Part shown: piece after piece, positions 1 through 6,861 of the stretch
Position numbering within the stretch: position 1 is the stretch's first letter
Layout of the letters: each line of letters starts with the position of its first letter
Assembly (NCBI GenBank): GCA_021648685.1
Contig: JAKISI010000039.1
Location: 1 to 33,219, forward strand
Direction of reading: 5' to 3'
Length of the DNA stretch: 33,219 nucleotides
From: Candidatus Polarisedimenticolaceae bacterium
Lineage (GTDB): Bacteria > Pseudomonadota > Gammaproteobacteria > Chromatiales > Chromatiaceae
The notes under the pieces: model-generated
Databases searched by the model: none
Told to the model about the DNA's origin: nothing
Seen by the model: only the letters and a program-made list of their open reading frames with translations
Position numbers and translations under genes: made by a program

Positions 1-208
1 TTGCTCGCCTATTTGCAATTGTGGGTCAATTATTTTGCGCATGGAGATTTCACCGGGTGAAGATTTGTAGGTTTTGTCGTATTTTACGCATCCGAGTATT
101 ACCCTCAGGTCGGCGACTGTTGGAACAGTGCTTTAAAAACAATGGAATGTTGAGAATGATCATGGGTGTTTCTTCTGGTGTAGGAGCTGGGGCTAACTTC
201 CTGAAACC
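1..208. other. Left edge, no intact gene
   Basis: No convincing coding region is seen here. All frames that could lead into the RHS-type fragment downstream are interrupted; in the frame of that fragment there is a TAA at 194-196. The stretch probably holds decayed sequence of the same RHS locus, but no conserved RHS repeat (YD-repeat) residues can be recognised in it. That origin is inference from position only. Confidence 0.4.
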
Positions 209-574
209 ATGAATATGTATGCCTATGTGGGGGGGAATCCGATCATGGGTATTGATCCAGAAGGAACCTGGATGGTTAATGCTGTTGGTGGAATTATTGG
301 CGGCATTGCGGGCGGAATAGGTGCCTGCCTGGATGGTTGTGATTTAACGGATGTCTTAATTGGTGCTGGAACGGGCGCTATTGCTGGGGTGATTTCTCCG
401 CTAACTGCTGCTAGAACAGCTGCTGGTACAATTGTTAGGGGAGCGGGTTTAGGCGCTGCTACAAATGCAACAGCCCAGCCAATTAATATCGTTCTTGATG
501 AAAGTAAAACATTTAACAATCTTAATTACGGAGAAATTGTTGGACCAAAATTCAGTGGGGATATTGGAGTCTGA
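209..574 (+). pseudogene. RHS-repeat core C-terminal remnant
   Basis: The first 20 residues read like the end of the RHS repeat-associated core domain: a (L/M)N-x-YAYV-x-x-NP-x-x-x-x-DP-x-G pattern is visible as NMYAYVGGNPIMGIDPEG. RHS proteins are very large secreted polymorphic toxins whose C-terminal tips are exchanged by recombination. Behind the core motif come about 100 residues: a glycine/alanine-rich hydrophobic stretch (residues 28-75, possibly membrane-active) and a short tail with no toxin motif that I recognise. The large N-terminal part is missing and the frame is closed by a stop 15 nt upstream, so this is either an orphan tip or a degraded fragment. Its TGA overlaps the ATG of the next gene (TGATG at 572-576), so it could be translated together with it. 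The family call rests on one motif; the state (pseudogene or orphan cassette) is inference. Confidence 0.5.
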
Positions 575-936
575 TGGTTATGAAAAAACGCATGTCAGTA
601 TGTTATTTATTCTGCTTGAGTATGCTCATCAGTGCCGGGCAGCTGGCAGCAGAAGGGGTTGTGCATGATGTTGTAGTTCCTGATGGTAAGGATCAGTTTG
701 TGCCAGCAATTATAACCATATCGGCCGGGGAGACGGTTCGTTGGGTTAATAATGATACTCATCGGTCATCACATGATTTTGCCAGCCTTCCCGGGCCCAA
801 TCCAGAAAACAGGGAGCTGAAGGTGGTAGAGCTAAAGCCTGGTGAGGTGTTTGAACATACCTTTGAACGCCCAGGTGAATATATCTATTTCTGCTATATC
901 CACAAGGGGATGATTGGTAAAGTTGTTGTGAAATAA
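574..936 (+). CDS. Secreted blue-copper (cupredoxin) protein
   Basis: A 120-residue protein with a cleavable signal peptide (positive start, hydrophobic residues 8-21, likely cut near AEG at 26-28), followed by one plastocyanin/amicyanin-type fold. The copper ligands are readable: a histidine in the DTHRSSHDF segment (His63 or His67) and the C-terminal cluster Cys107-x2-His110-x2-Met113 (CYIHKGM). This spacing is the amicyanin-like short ligand loop. Proteins of this type shuttle single electrons in the periplasm. A GGAG at 566-569 can serve the ATG at 574 or at 580; the second gives the more usual MKK start. The gene overlaps the RHS remnant by one base. Its closeness to a large cytochrome array on the other strand makes a role as a soluble electron carrier plausible, but no partner is shown by the sequence. 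Confidence 0.85.
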   Translation: MVMKKRMSVCYLFCLSMLISAGQLAAEGVVHDVVVPDGKDQFVPAIITISAGETVRWVNNDTHRSSHDFASLPGPNPENRELKVVELKPGEVFEHTFERPGEYIYFCYIHKGMIGKVVVK

Positions 937-1088
937 GCCGGGCTGATTATTGCACCTGCTGCACGTTCAAATCTGCTTCCCCATCACTTTCTGAATCGTT
1001 ATGATGTTTGCCCGCATTGCCTCATCAATAGAAGGCGGCAATAATCGACGCTGAGCCCAGTGCAGCTGGGGAAGAAAAATTCTGCTTT
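937..1088. other. Intergenic, possible tiny gene remnant on - strand
   Basis: On the - strand an open stretch from 1086 down to a TGA at 967-969 reads as 39 residues with a protein-like composition (contains HWAQRRLLPP and DEAMRANIITIQ). It has no start codon of its own at its 5' end and a stop directly before it. It may be the C-terminal remnant of a lost gene or chance. No promoter or terminator is convincing. A GGGGAAG at 1068-1074 lies rather far (14 nt) ahead of the transporter start at 1089. Confidence 0.25.
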
Positions 1089-2537
1089 ATGACCGATATA
1101 AAAAATATTGCCAGGGTGCTTGGCCCTGTGCTTGCCATTGCTTGCCCTCTGCTGATTGATATTCCTGGCCACCCTCAAGCGGCGTTCATGTTGGGCATCG
1201 CTTTATGGATGGCGCTGTGGTGGCTAACAGAGTGTGTCCCTTTGGCGGTTACCGCCTTGATTCCTCTTATTGCTTTTCCACTGTCGGGAATTGCCACAGC
1301 CAAAGAGACGGCACCGCGTTACATGACCAGTATCATGTTTCTGTTTGTCGGTGGGTTTTTGATTGCGCAGGCACTGGAGCGTACGGGCCTGCACAAACGC
1401 CTGGCGCTGGTGGTGCTCTCCCGCTTCCATCACAGCCCGTTTCAGATTCTGGTTGGCTTTGCCTTTACTACGGCCTTTCTGTCGATGTGGGTATCCAACA
1501 CTGCGACTACCATGTTGATGGTGACCATTGCGATAGCGGTGCTCAGCCGTCTGGACAAGCTCTTTAGTTCAGCTCAAATGAGCGCTTTTGCCACAGTGCT
1601 GCTGTTGACGATTGCTTACAGCGCCAATATTGGCGGCATGGGGACGCCGGTTGGCACGGTTCCCAATCTGGTCTTTCTGGAGAATGTTCGCACCACTTCA
1701 CCTGAGCTGGTGCCCAGTTTTATGCAGTGGATGATGGTCGGTGTACCGATGGTTATTGTCGGGTTAACCGTTGTGCTTTTGCTGCTGGGGCGCAAGGTTC
1801 GCTCACTGCATTGGCAGGCAGGCTCGGTTGATCATCTGCATGCTGAACTTCACACGCTGGGGCCACTCAAGCGGGATGAGAAGTTTGTTGGCTGGGTCTT
1901 GGGGCTTACCGCTGTGGCCTGGATGACGCGCCAGGGGATCAAGGGGGATGAGTTTGCTATTCCGGGCTGGTCATCGCTGCTGCCACACCCTGGCATTGAT
2001 GACGGCACTGTTGCTATCTTTTCTGCATTGCTGCTGTTTCTGATTCCGGTTCGCCAGGGGCAGCCGATACTCAATAAAGATGCGATTGGCAAGCTGCCGT
2101 GGGATATTCTTATTCTGCTGGGTGGTGGTTTTGCGCTGGCGATGGGGATGAAAGGTTCAGGTCTCTCTCTGTGGGTGGGCGAGCAGTTGAGCTTTCTCTC
2201 TGTGGTGCCATTGCCGTTGATGCTGCTGGGCATTGCTGCGGTGATCATCTTTCTGACGGAGATCACCAGCAACACGGCCACCACTCAGGTCATGTTGCCG
2301 GTACTGGCTGGTGTTGCGATTGCCACGGAGCAGGATTTGATCGCCCTGCTGTTGACGACTACTCTAGCGGCCTCTTGTGCCTTTATGTTGCCCGTGGCCA
2401 CGCCTCCCAATGCGATTGTTTTTGGGACGCAACGCATTCAGATTCAGGATATGATCAAAGCGGGTATTCGGCTCAATCTGGTAATGTTGGTTGTCGTGGT
2501 TGTCGTGGTCTGGTTTCTGCGCCCCTTGCTGCCTTGA
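1089..2537 (+). CDS. SLC13/DASS-family sodium:anion symporter
   Basis: A 482-residue inner-membrane protein with hydrophobic segments throughout. It carries both signature motifs of the divalent anion:Na+ symporter family: Ser-Asn-Thr at residues 136-138 (SNTATTMLM) and 394-396 (SNTATTQVM), each in a re-entrant hairpin tip, plus the matching Pro-rich loops GMGTPVGT (183-190) and PVATPPNAIVFG (435-446). In the known family (VcINDY, NaDC) the two SNT motifs bind substrate carboxylates and flank the sodium sites. Substrates are usually C4-dicarboxylates or citrate; some bacterial members carry sulfate or other anions, and the sequence alone does not decide. Length is normal for the family. The gene ends 5 bp from the end of the convergent triheme cytochrome gene. 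Confidence 0.9.
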   Translation: MTDIKNIARVLGPVLAIACPLLIDIPGHPQAAFMLGIALWMALWWLTECVPLAVTALIPLIAFPLSGIATAKETAPRYMTSIMFLFVGGFLIAQALERTGLHKRLALVVLSRFHHSPFQILVGFAFTTAFLSMWVSNTATTMLMVTIAIAVLSRLDKLFSSAQMSAFATVLLLTIAYSANIGGMGTPVGTVPNLVFLENVRTTSPELVPSFMQWMMVGVPMVIVGLTVVLLLLGRKVRSLHWQAGSVDHLHAELHTLGPLKRDEKFVGWVLGLTAVAWMTRQGIKGDEFAIPGWSSLLPHPGIDDGTVAIFSALLLFLIPVRQGQPILNKDAIGKLPWDILILLGGGFALAMGMKGSGLSLWVGEQLSFLSVVPLPLMLLGIAAVIIFLTEITSNTATTQVMLPVLAGVAIATEQDLIALLLTTTLAASCAFMLPVATPPNAIVFGTQRIQIQDMIKAGIRLNLVMLVVVVVVVWFLRPLLP

Positions 2538-2542
2538 GCAGG

Positions 2543-2887
2543 CTATTTGTCCTTAGCCGTTGGTAGAACCTCGTGGCAATAATCGCACAGATAGAGTGGA
2601 AAGGCGTAGGCGCTATTATGGCAGCCGGCATAGCCGCACTGCTGCTCAGTCATGTTTTTTTGCATGTTCATATCGTTACCCCCCTTCTTGTCGATGAAGA
2701 TCTTTGGGTGGCAATCGTCGCATTCGTACAGCTGTTCATGTAGCTTGTGCGGGTATGTGACAGCGCCCAAGCCGGCCGCTTTCATGCTCTCTACTTTTGA
2801 GTCAAGGATGATGTCAACGGTGTCAATAGCGAATGCGGGTGCGGAGAGTGCGATAAGCAGGAGTGCAGAGTGTAAAACCTTGGTCAT
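2543..2887 (-). CDS. Triheme c7-type cytochrome
   Basis: A 114-residue exported protein: signal peptide of about 20 residues ending ...APAFA, then one c7-type triheme domain of the kind catalogued as nanowire_3heme (TIGR04257). Heme sites are C56-x2-C-H60 (CDDCH), C84-x4-C-H90 (CGYAGCH, the longer spacing known from cytochrome c3) and C101-x2-C-H105 (CDYCH). Extra histidines in YPHKLH (45-50) can serve as distal heme ligands. It is the last gene of the - strand array and a stand-alone version of the domain that occurs twice in each of the three hexaheme proteins upstream. A role as a small mobile electron carrier is inferred. No good ribosome binding site is seen before the ATG at 2887. It ends 5 bp from the convergent transporter gene, with no hairpin terminator between them. 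Confidence 0.88.
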   Translation of the reverse strand: MTKVLHSALLLIALSAPAFAIDTVDIILDSKVESMKAAGLGAVTYPHKLHEQLYECDDCHPKIFIDKKGGNDMNMQKNMTEQQCGYAGCHNSAYAFPLYLCDYCHEVLPTAKDK

Positions 2888-2945
2888 TATATCGGTTATC
2901 CATTACTAAATTGGTAGTCATTGTATGGGGTTTGTCACTTTTGGG

Positions 2946-3917
2946 CTAGAAAAAATCACTATCCACCGGCTCTTGCGCTGCAGGTTGTTTAATGGGGGTA
3001 GCAGGGGTCTGAGGCAGGGGGGCTTTAAGCGGGCGCACCAAGATGTTTTTGTCGATGGGTTTGCCTTTTGGATGGTTATGGCAGCGAACACAGTCGCTGA
3101 TGGGGAAGCCAATTTTATCGTGGCAGCGGGCGCACCATTTCCCTTGGCCAATGCCGATCATGGTGATGTTGTTGGCTCCCAGCTCATCAATAAACATGGG
3201 GCCGCCCTGGGTGTCATGACAGATTTTGCACTCCAACCAGTAGCTGTGGATCTCATGTGGGAAGATAACATCTGGCATGCTCTCTCCTTTGGAGATGAAC
3301 AGGATGTCGGTATCCCGCAGTTCGTGCTCTGATATATCAACCTCTGGGTCGAGGCTCCAAAGTGGCTGGACGATCTTCTTTCGCACGGCAGCGGCCCAGT
3401 CTACCAGGCCGTATTTGTCCAGTGGCAAGCCGCTTTTTGATAATGCCAAAGGGTGCCAGCCGGAGCCTATTTCCATGATTTTTGAGTAGGGCTTGGCTAT
3501 TGACCCTGTTTTCCCAAGCAAGATGTTCCGTTTTTCATCCTCTCTGACAGAGTGTTGAATGACGCCAGGGCTCCATCCCTCCTCCAGGGAGTGGCAGCGC
3601 TCACACTCCAGAGGCTCCCAGGCCACGAGGCCATCGTGGCAGGCGCCGCACTGCCTTTTCTCCTCTGTGATGGTTGACATGGAGATCTCATTTGCGCCGG
3701 CCTCTATCTTGAAGAGGCTTTCGTGGCAGACATTGCAGCGGAAACGAATGCGATGAAACCAGTGGGGAAATACGACATCATCAACCTCAGCTTCACGCAT
3801 GGCATCAGCTGTTTTATTTAAGATAACATCGCCATATTCAGCCTGGAGGTCAGCCGACAGTATGATTAGACAGCAAAACAGAAATTTTGCAGGATGTGAT
3901 ATCAAATGCCTTAACAT
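2946..3917 (-). CDS. Hexaheme cytochrome, two c7-type triheme domains
   Basis: A 323-residue exported protein with a signal peptide (residues 1-26, hydrophobic 12-22). It contains two triheme domains. Domain 1 (about 45-110) has CNVCH (61-65), CGACH (90-94) and CERCH (105-109), preceded by FPHWFHRIRFRC. Domain 2 (about 214-280) has CKICH (230-234), CARCH (262-266) and CVRCH (276-280), preceded by IFPHEIHSYWLEC. Between them lies a 100-residue linker with the motif LPLDKYGLVDW (164-174), shared with the two other hexaheme proteins of the array. The C-terminal 40 residues are proline-rich. No transmembrane helix follows the signal peptide, so it should be periplasmic or secreted. It starts 8 nt after the stop of the unknown 141-residue protein. 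Function as an electron conduit is inferred from heme content and context. Confidence 0.9.
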   Translation of the reverse strand: MLRHLISHPAKFLFCCLIILSADLQAEYGDVILNKTADAMREAEVDDVVFPHWFHRIRFRCNVCHESLFKIEAGANEISMSTITEEKRQCGACHDGLVAWEPLECERCHSLEEGWSPGVIQHSVREDEKRNILLGKTGSIAKPYSKIMEIGSGWHPLALSKSGLPLDKYGLVDWAAAVRKKIVQPLWSLDPEVDISEHELRDTDILFISKGESMPDVIFPHEIHSYWLECKICHDTQGGPMFIDELGANNITMIGIGQGKWCARCHDKIGFPISDCVRCHNHPKGKPIDKNILVRPLKAPLPQTPATPIKQPAAQEPVDSDFF

Positions 3918-3925
3918 AAAAGGAG

Positions 3926-4351
3926 TTAGCTACATTCGTTGATTTTCAGCCTATAGGTGAGCTTACCGCTTTTGGTTCCTGCTTTTGCTTCACTCTCTTC
4001 CTTAACCTCTTCGCCAGAGATGTCTCGTAGGCCATGTACCATTACACGGATATAATCCAGTTCATCCTGGTCTGTATCCTTCCATTCACCACAGTCAGCC
4101 TCAATGACTTTTAGCTCTGCCATCATCTCGTTCAGAGCCTCTTTTTCATCCAGTCGAGTCTCTTTTTGGGCCAGGAGTTTAAGAATGGTCTTTTTAAAAA
4201 TGATGTTCCTGAACAGAAAAAGTCGCTTCCGAAAAAAGCTGGCATCCTTGGCCAGGTTTTGATGGATGGAGGCGAGCTGCTGCTTGGTCAGCTGTATCAG
4301 CTTCTTATAGAGACGCAGATCTTGTGGGTGGTTGATTGTGCTGCTCATCAT
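3926..4351 (-). CDS. Unknown cytoplasmic helical protein
   Basis: I do not recognise this protein. A longer frame reaches back to 4465, but its first 38 residues overlap the poly-lysine end of the upstream cytochrome gene. A GAGGT sequence lies 4 nt before the ATG at 4351 (a second ATG follows at 4348), so the start is placed there, giving 141 residues. It has no signal peptide and no heme motif. It is rich in Lys, Glu, Leu and Ile and probably mainly alpha-helical, with basic residues in the first two thirds (RKRLFLFRNIIFKK) and an acidic stretch near the end (SGEEVKEESEAKAG). It has only two cysteines. It lies between two hexaheme cytochrome genes with short gaps (23 and 8 nt), so it belongs to the same transcription unit; a role in making or controlling the cytochrome chain is possible but unproven. 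Confidence 0.65.
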   Translation of the reverse strand: MMSSTINHPQDLRLYKKLIQLTKQQLASIHQNLAKDASFFRKRLFLFRNIIFKKTILKLLAQKETRLDEKEALNEMMAELKVIEADCGEWKDTDQDELDYIRVMVHGLRDISGEEVKEESEAKAGTKSGKLTYRLKINECS

Positions 4352-4374
4352 GGTGACCTCGGTTAAGATAAAAT

Positions 4375-5562
4375 TCAGGATTTTTTCTTTTTCTTTTTCT
4401 TCTTTGGCTTTCCTATGTGGAGCAGGGCACCATCGAACATGACGCCTTTCTCCTGTATGTGACATCGTGTGCAGTCTGCAAATGTAAAAGAGACCTTGCC
4501 GTGGCAGTGGCCGCAGTATTGCCCCTTTGACATTCTGACCATCTTTACATTGTTGGTCAGGGTTTCGCTGAATACCTCAGGGTGGCAGGATGAACATTTG
4601 ATCCAGCTGGAGTGTACGTCATGGCTGAAGAGGACGTTTTTGGCCTTGCTTTTGGATTCAAAAAGAATCATGTTGTCCCGGATCTCAGGTTTGTAGTTTT
4701 CATCCAGTGAGTGTATTGGTTCAAACACCCCGGCTTTTTTCATTGTCAGCCAATCTATAAACCCAAACCGATCCACAGGAAGGCGTCTGCCGGGCAGTCT
4801 GCTGGCATCCCATTTGGCGCCAACCTTGTCGGCAACTGCGGTGATTGCCCTGTGATCAATGCGGCTTGCATCGTGTAGTCTGTCTGCTTCTGGTTTGCCG
4901 GCAAGATGGCAGCGGTCACAGTTCTCCTTGGTGCTGAAGGCGAGCTCTCCATTGTGACATTTACCGCACTGCTGCCCGGCTTCAAATTTTTTGTGGGTGA
5001 TGTCATTGCGCCACCGCTTCATAATGAAGATCTCCTGGTGGCAGACTTTGCATTCAAACCAGATGCGGTGTACCCAATGGGGGTAGATCACAGGGGCCAG
5101 CTTTTTCTCTACCATCTCTTTTTCGTAGGTTTTCATGACGAAGTTGCCGAGAAATCGCTCTTCGTTATCCCACTTCATCAGTTCGGCGTTCTTGGCCTTC
5201 TCTTTTTCCAGCTCTGCTTTTATGAGTTTGCCAATTTTTCGAAGCAGCTTTTTTCCGCCGCCGTGGTAGTAGTTATAGCCACTGGCCATGGCATTGGCGG
5301 CATCCAGCATGAACATTCTTTGCCCCTGGCTGAGGCCTTCGGCCAGGGCATCGTTGATCAGGCTTTTGATCTCGCCCGGCATGATGGCCTTGCTCTCTTT
5401 TATGAGTTCTTCCTGTGCTTTGAACTGAAATGATTTGTAGTTTGTGACAAATTCAATACGGAAGGGGGTGTCTTCTGCGTAACTCGCGGTGGAAGGGAGG
5501 AGGGTGAGGGGCAGGGTGGCAAAAAACCACAACAGCAGATGAAGTAACTTCTGTTGCTTCAT
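4375..5562 (-). CDS. Hexaheme cytochrome with poly-lysine tail
   Basis: A 395-residue exported protein: signal peptide 1-29 (hydrophobic 7-24, ...ASYA), then a heme-free, lysine/glutamate-rich helical part (about 30-155) that the other two hexaheme paralogues lack. Triheme domain 1 follows with CKVCH (171-175), CGKCH (199-203) and CDRCH (215-219). Then comes a linker with LPVDRFGFIDW (261-271). Triheme domain 2 has CSSCH (323-327), CGHCH (350-354) and CTRCH (364-368). The C-terminus ends in eight consecutive lysines and a serine, encoded by an A-rich tract that could be slippage-prone. The tail might dock acidic partners or surfaces; this is inference. No clear ribosome binding site precedes the ATG at 5562. 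It is sixth-heme-protein-like in layout to its neighbours and is likely periplasmic or extracellular. Confidence 0.9.
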   Translation of the reverse strand: MKQQKLLHLLLWFFATLPLTLLPSTASYAEDTPFRIEFVTNYKSFQFKAQEELIKESKAIMPGEIKSLINDALAEGLSQGQRMFMLDAANAMASGYNYYHGGGKKLLRKIGKLIKAELEKEKAKNAELMKWDNEERFLGNFVMKTYEKEMVEKKLAPVIYPHWVHRIWFECKVCHQEIFIMKRWRNDITHKKFEAGQQCGKCHNGELAFSTKENCDRCHLAGKPEADRLHDASRIDHRAITAVADKVGAKWDASRLPGRRLPVDRFGFIDWLTMKKAGVFEPIHSLDENYKPEIRDNMILFESKSKAKNVLFSHDVHSSWIKCSSCHPEVFSETLTNNVKMVRMSKGQYCGHCHGKVSFTFADCTRCHIQEKGVMFDGALLHIGKPKKKKKKKKS

Positions 5563-5635
5563 CGGGTGAATTCGAGCAGTGAATCATGATTTGTCATGGC
5601 TAAATAGTCGCTCTCCAATGCTTTGTTGGTGTGAT

Positions 5636-6832
5636 TTATTCGTTGGATCTCTGCCACTCTCTTGCTGATGCAATGGATTTTTTCAGGAACTCAGTTGAAA
5701 GCTGGTAGCCTTTTGATGCCCATTTATATTGCGCTTTTGATTCAGCATCAATAGCATCGGTGCGTTCGGTTTCTGCGCGTTTAAAAAGTTCCAGAGCAAC
5801 AGTGCCACCTGCACCCTCATGAATGCCTCTCTGCTTTGCCCGTTCGAGATAGGCATCGCTGGTAATGCGTGCGCTATCCATCTCGTTCTTGTCATTTCTG
5901 GCCTCTGTCTCTTTGGCACGCGCCAGTTTCATGGCATTTTTTAATGTTTTTGCAAGTTTTTGCAGTGCCCAGTAGGCCTCTTCATACTGCTCTTCATCAA
6001 TCTTGCCTGCAATGGTGTTGATGCGTTTTTGCCCTCGGGCAAAAAGGGTTATCGCTTCACTGTTTTCGCTCTCTTTTACTTTCTGGGCGTTTTTGTCTGA
6101 CAGCAGGCGGGTATCGATATATTTGAACTGCCGGATGACGGATTTTTTCAGCTTTTTCGGGGTCATTCCTTTGGGGATGACTCTTTTCTCCTCTTTGCTG
6201 GTTTTGCTGCTGCTGTAACCCTGCCGCTTTGAGGTGGCAATGGCCTTTTTCAACAGCTCCATTGAGCTGAGATAGACAGCTGTAGCATCTTTATACTTGT
6301 TGTTTTTTTCAAGCAGGCTTGCCTCTTTGCGCTTCTCTATAGCTCGTTTGTATAGTTTGTGCGCCTCTTCACCTCCATTGCCATCATGAATGCTGCGCTG
6401 CTTGGCGCGCTCTTCGTAAGCGTCGCTCTTTATTCTTGCGCTGTCCAGATCATTCTTTATTTTTTTGGCAGAGAGCCCTTTTGCACGGACAAGTTTTGCG
6501 GCGCTTCGCAGTGAGCTGCCAAGATCTTTCAGTGCCCAATAGGCCGCTTCTATTTCGCCTTTTTCAATCTGTTTGGCAATAATATCCCGGTTTTCTTTGC
6601 TCTCATTCAGAATAGAGATGGCTTTGTTGTTGCCGCTGTTCAGAATCTGATCGGCACTTTTCCCTGCAAGAAGGCGCTTATCAATATATTTAAGCTGGCG
6701 ATGGACAGACTTTTCCAGCTTGGCTGGGGTCATTTTCTTGGGAAGGGATCTCTCCTGCGCAAAAGCAAGAGGAGCGGTACATGAGAATAAGAAGAGTGTG
6801 ATGATTAAACATCTCAACATTGTATTCATCAT
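5636..6832 (-). CDS. Secreted heme-free protein of two tandem repeats
   Basis: A 398-residue exported protein of unknown function. The start is set at 6832 because GGAG (complement of 6838-6841) lies 5 nt before this ATG; a frame from 6847 would lack such a site. A signal peptide (about residues 1-25, ending ...PLAFA) is followed by two homologous repeats of about 173 residues, 30-202 and 219-391, joined by a Ser/Lys-rich linker. Both share PK-x-MTP-x-KL, KYID-x-RLL, AYWAL, and the best-conserved block DSARI-x-SDAY-x-ERAKQR followed by IH-x-G-x-GG. The composition is charged and strongly helical, like tetratricopeptide or coiled-coil scaffolds, but no known family is recognised. There is no CxxCH. 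It lies inside the cytochrome array, 29 nt downstream of one hexaheme gene and 73 nt upstream of another, so it may be a structural partner or scaffold of the cytochromes (inference). Confidence 0.8.
   Translation of the reverse strand: MMNTMLRCLIITLFLFSCTAPLAFAQERSLPKKMTPAKLEKSVHRQLKYIDKRLLAGKSADQILNSGNNKAISILNESKENRDIIAKQIEKGEIEAAYWALKDLGSSLRSAAKLVRAKGLSAKKIKNDLDSARIKSDAYEERAKQRSIHDGNGGEEAHKLYKRAIEKRKEASLLEKNNKYKDATAVYLSSMELLKKAIATSKRQGYSSSKTSKEEKRVIPKGMTPKKLKKSVIRQFKYIDTRLLSDKNAQKVKESENSEAITLFARGQKRINTIAGKIDEEQYEEAYWALQKLAKTLKNAMKLARAKETEARNDKNEMDSARITSDAYLERAKQRGIHEGAGGTVALELFKRAETERTDAIDAESKAQYKWASKGYQLSTEFLKKSIASAREWQRSNE
5660..6178 (-). repeat. Protein-coding repeat unit 2
   Basis: Second copy of the internal duplication in the heme-free secreted protein. 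It is offset by 189 codons from unit 1 (6227-6745). Conservation is at protein level, with the block SDAY-x-ERAKQR kept exactly in both; the DNA has diverged, which points to an old duplication. Confidence 0.8.
6227..6745 (-). repeat. Protein-coding repeat unit 1
   Basis: First copy of the internal duplication in the heme-free secreted protein, beginning at LPKKMTP and ending at IATSKR. It aligns with unit 2 almost without gaps. Confidence 0.8.
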
Positions 6833-6861
6833 GCCCGCTCCAGCCATTTTACAGTGCCTGT

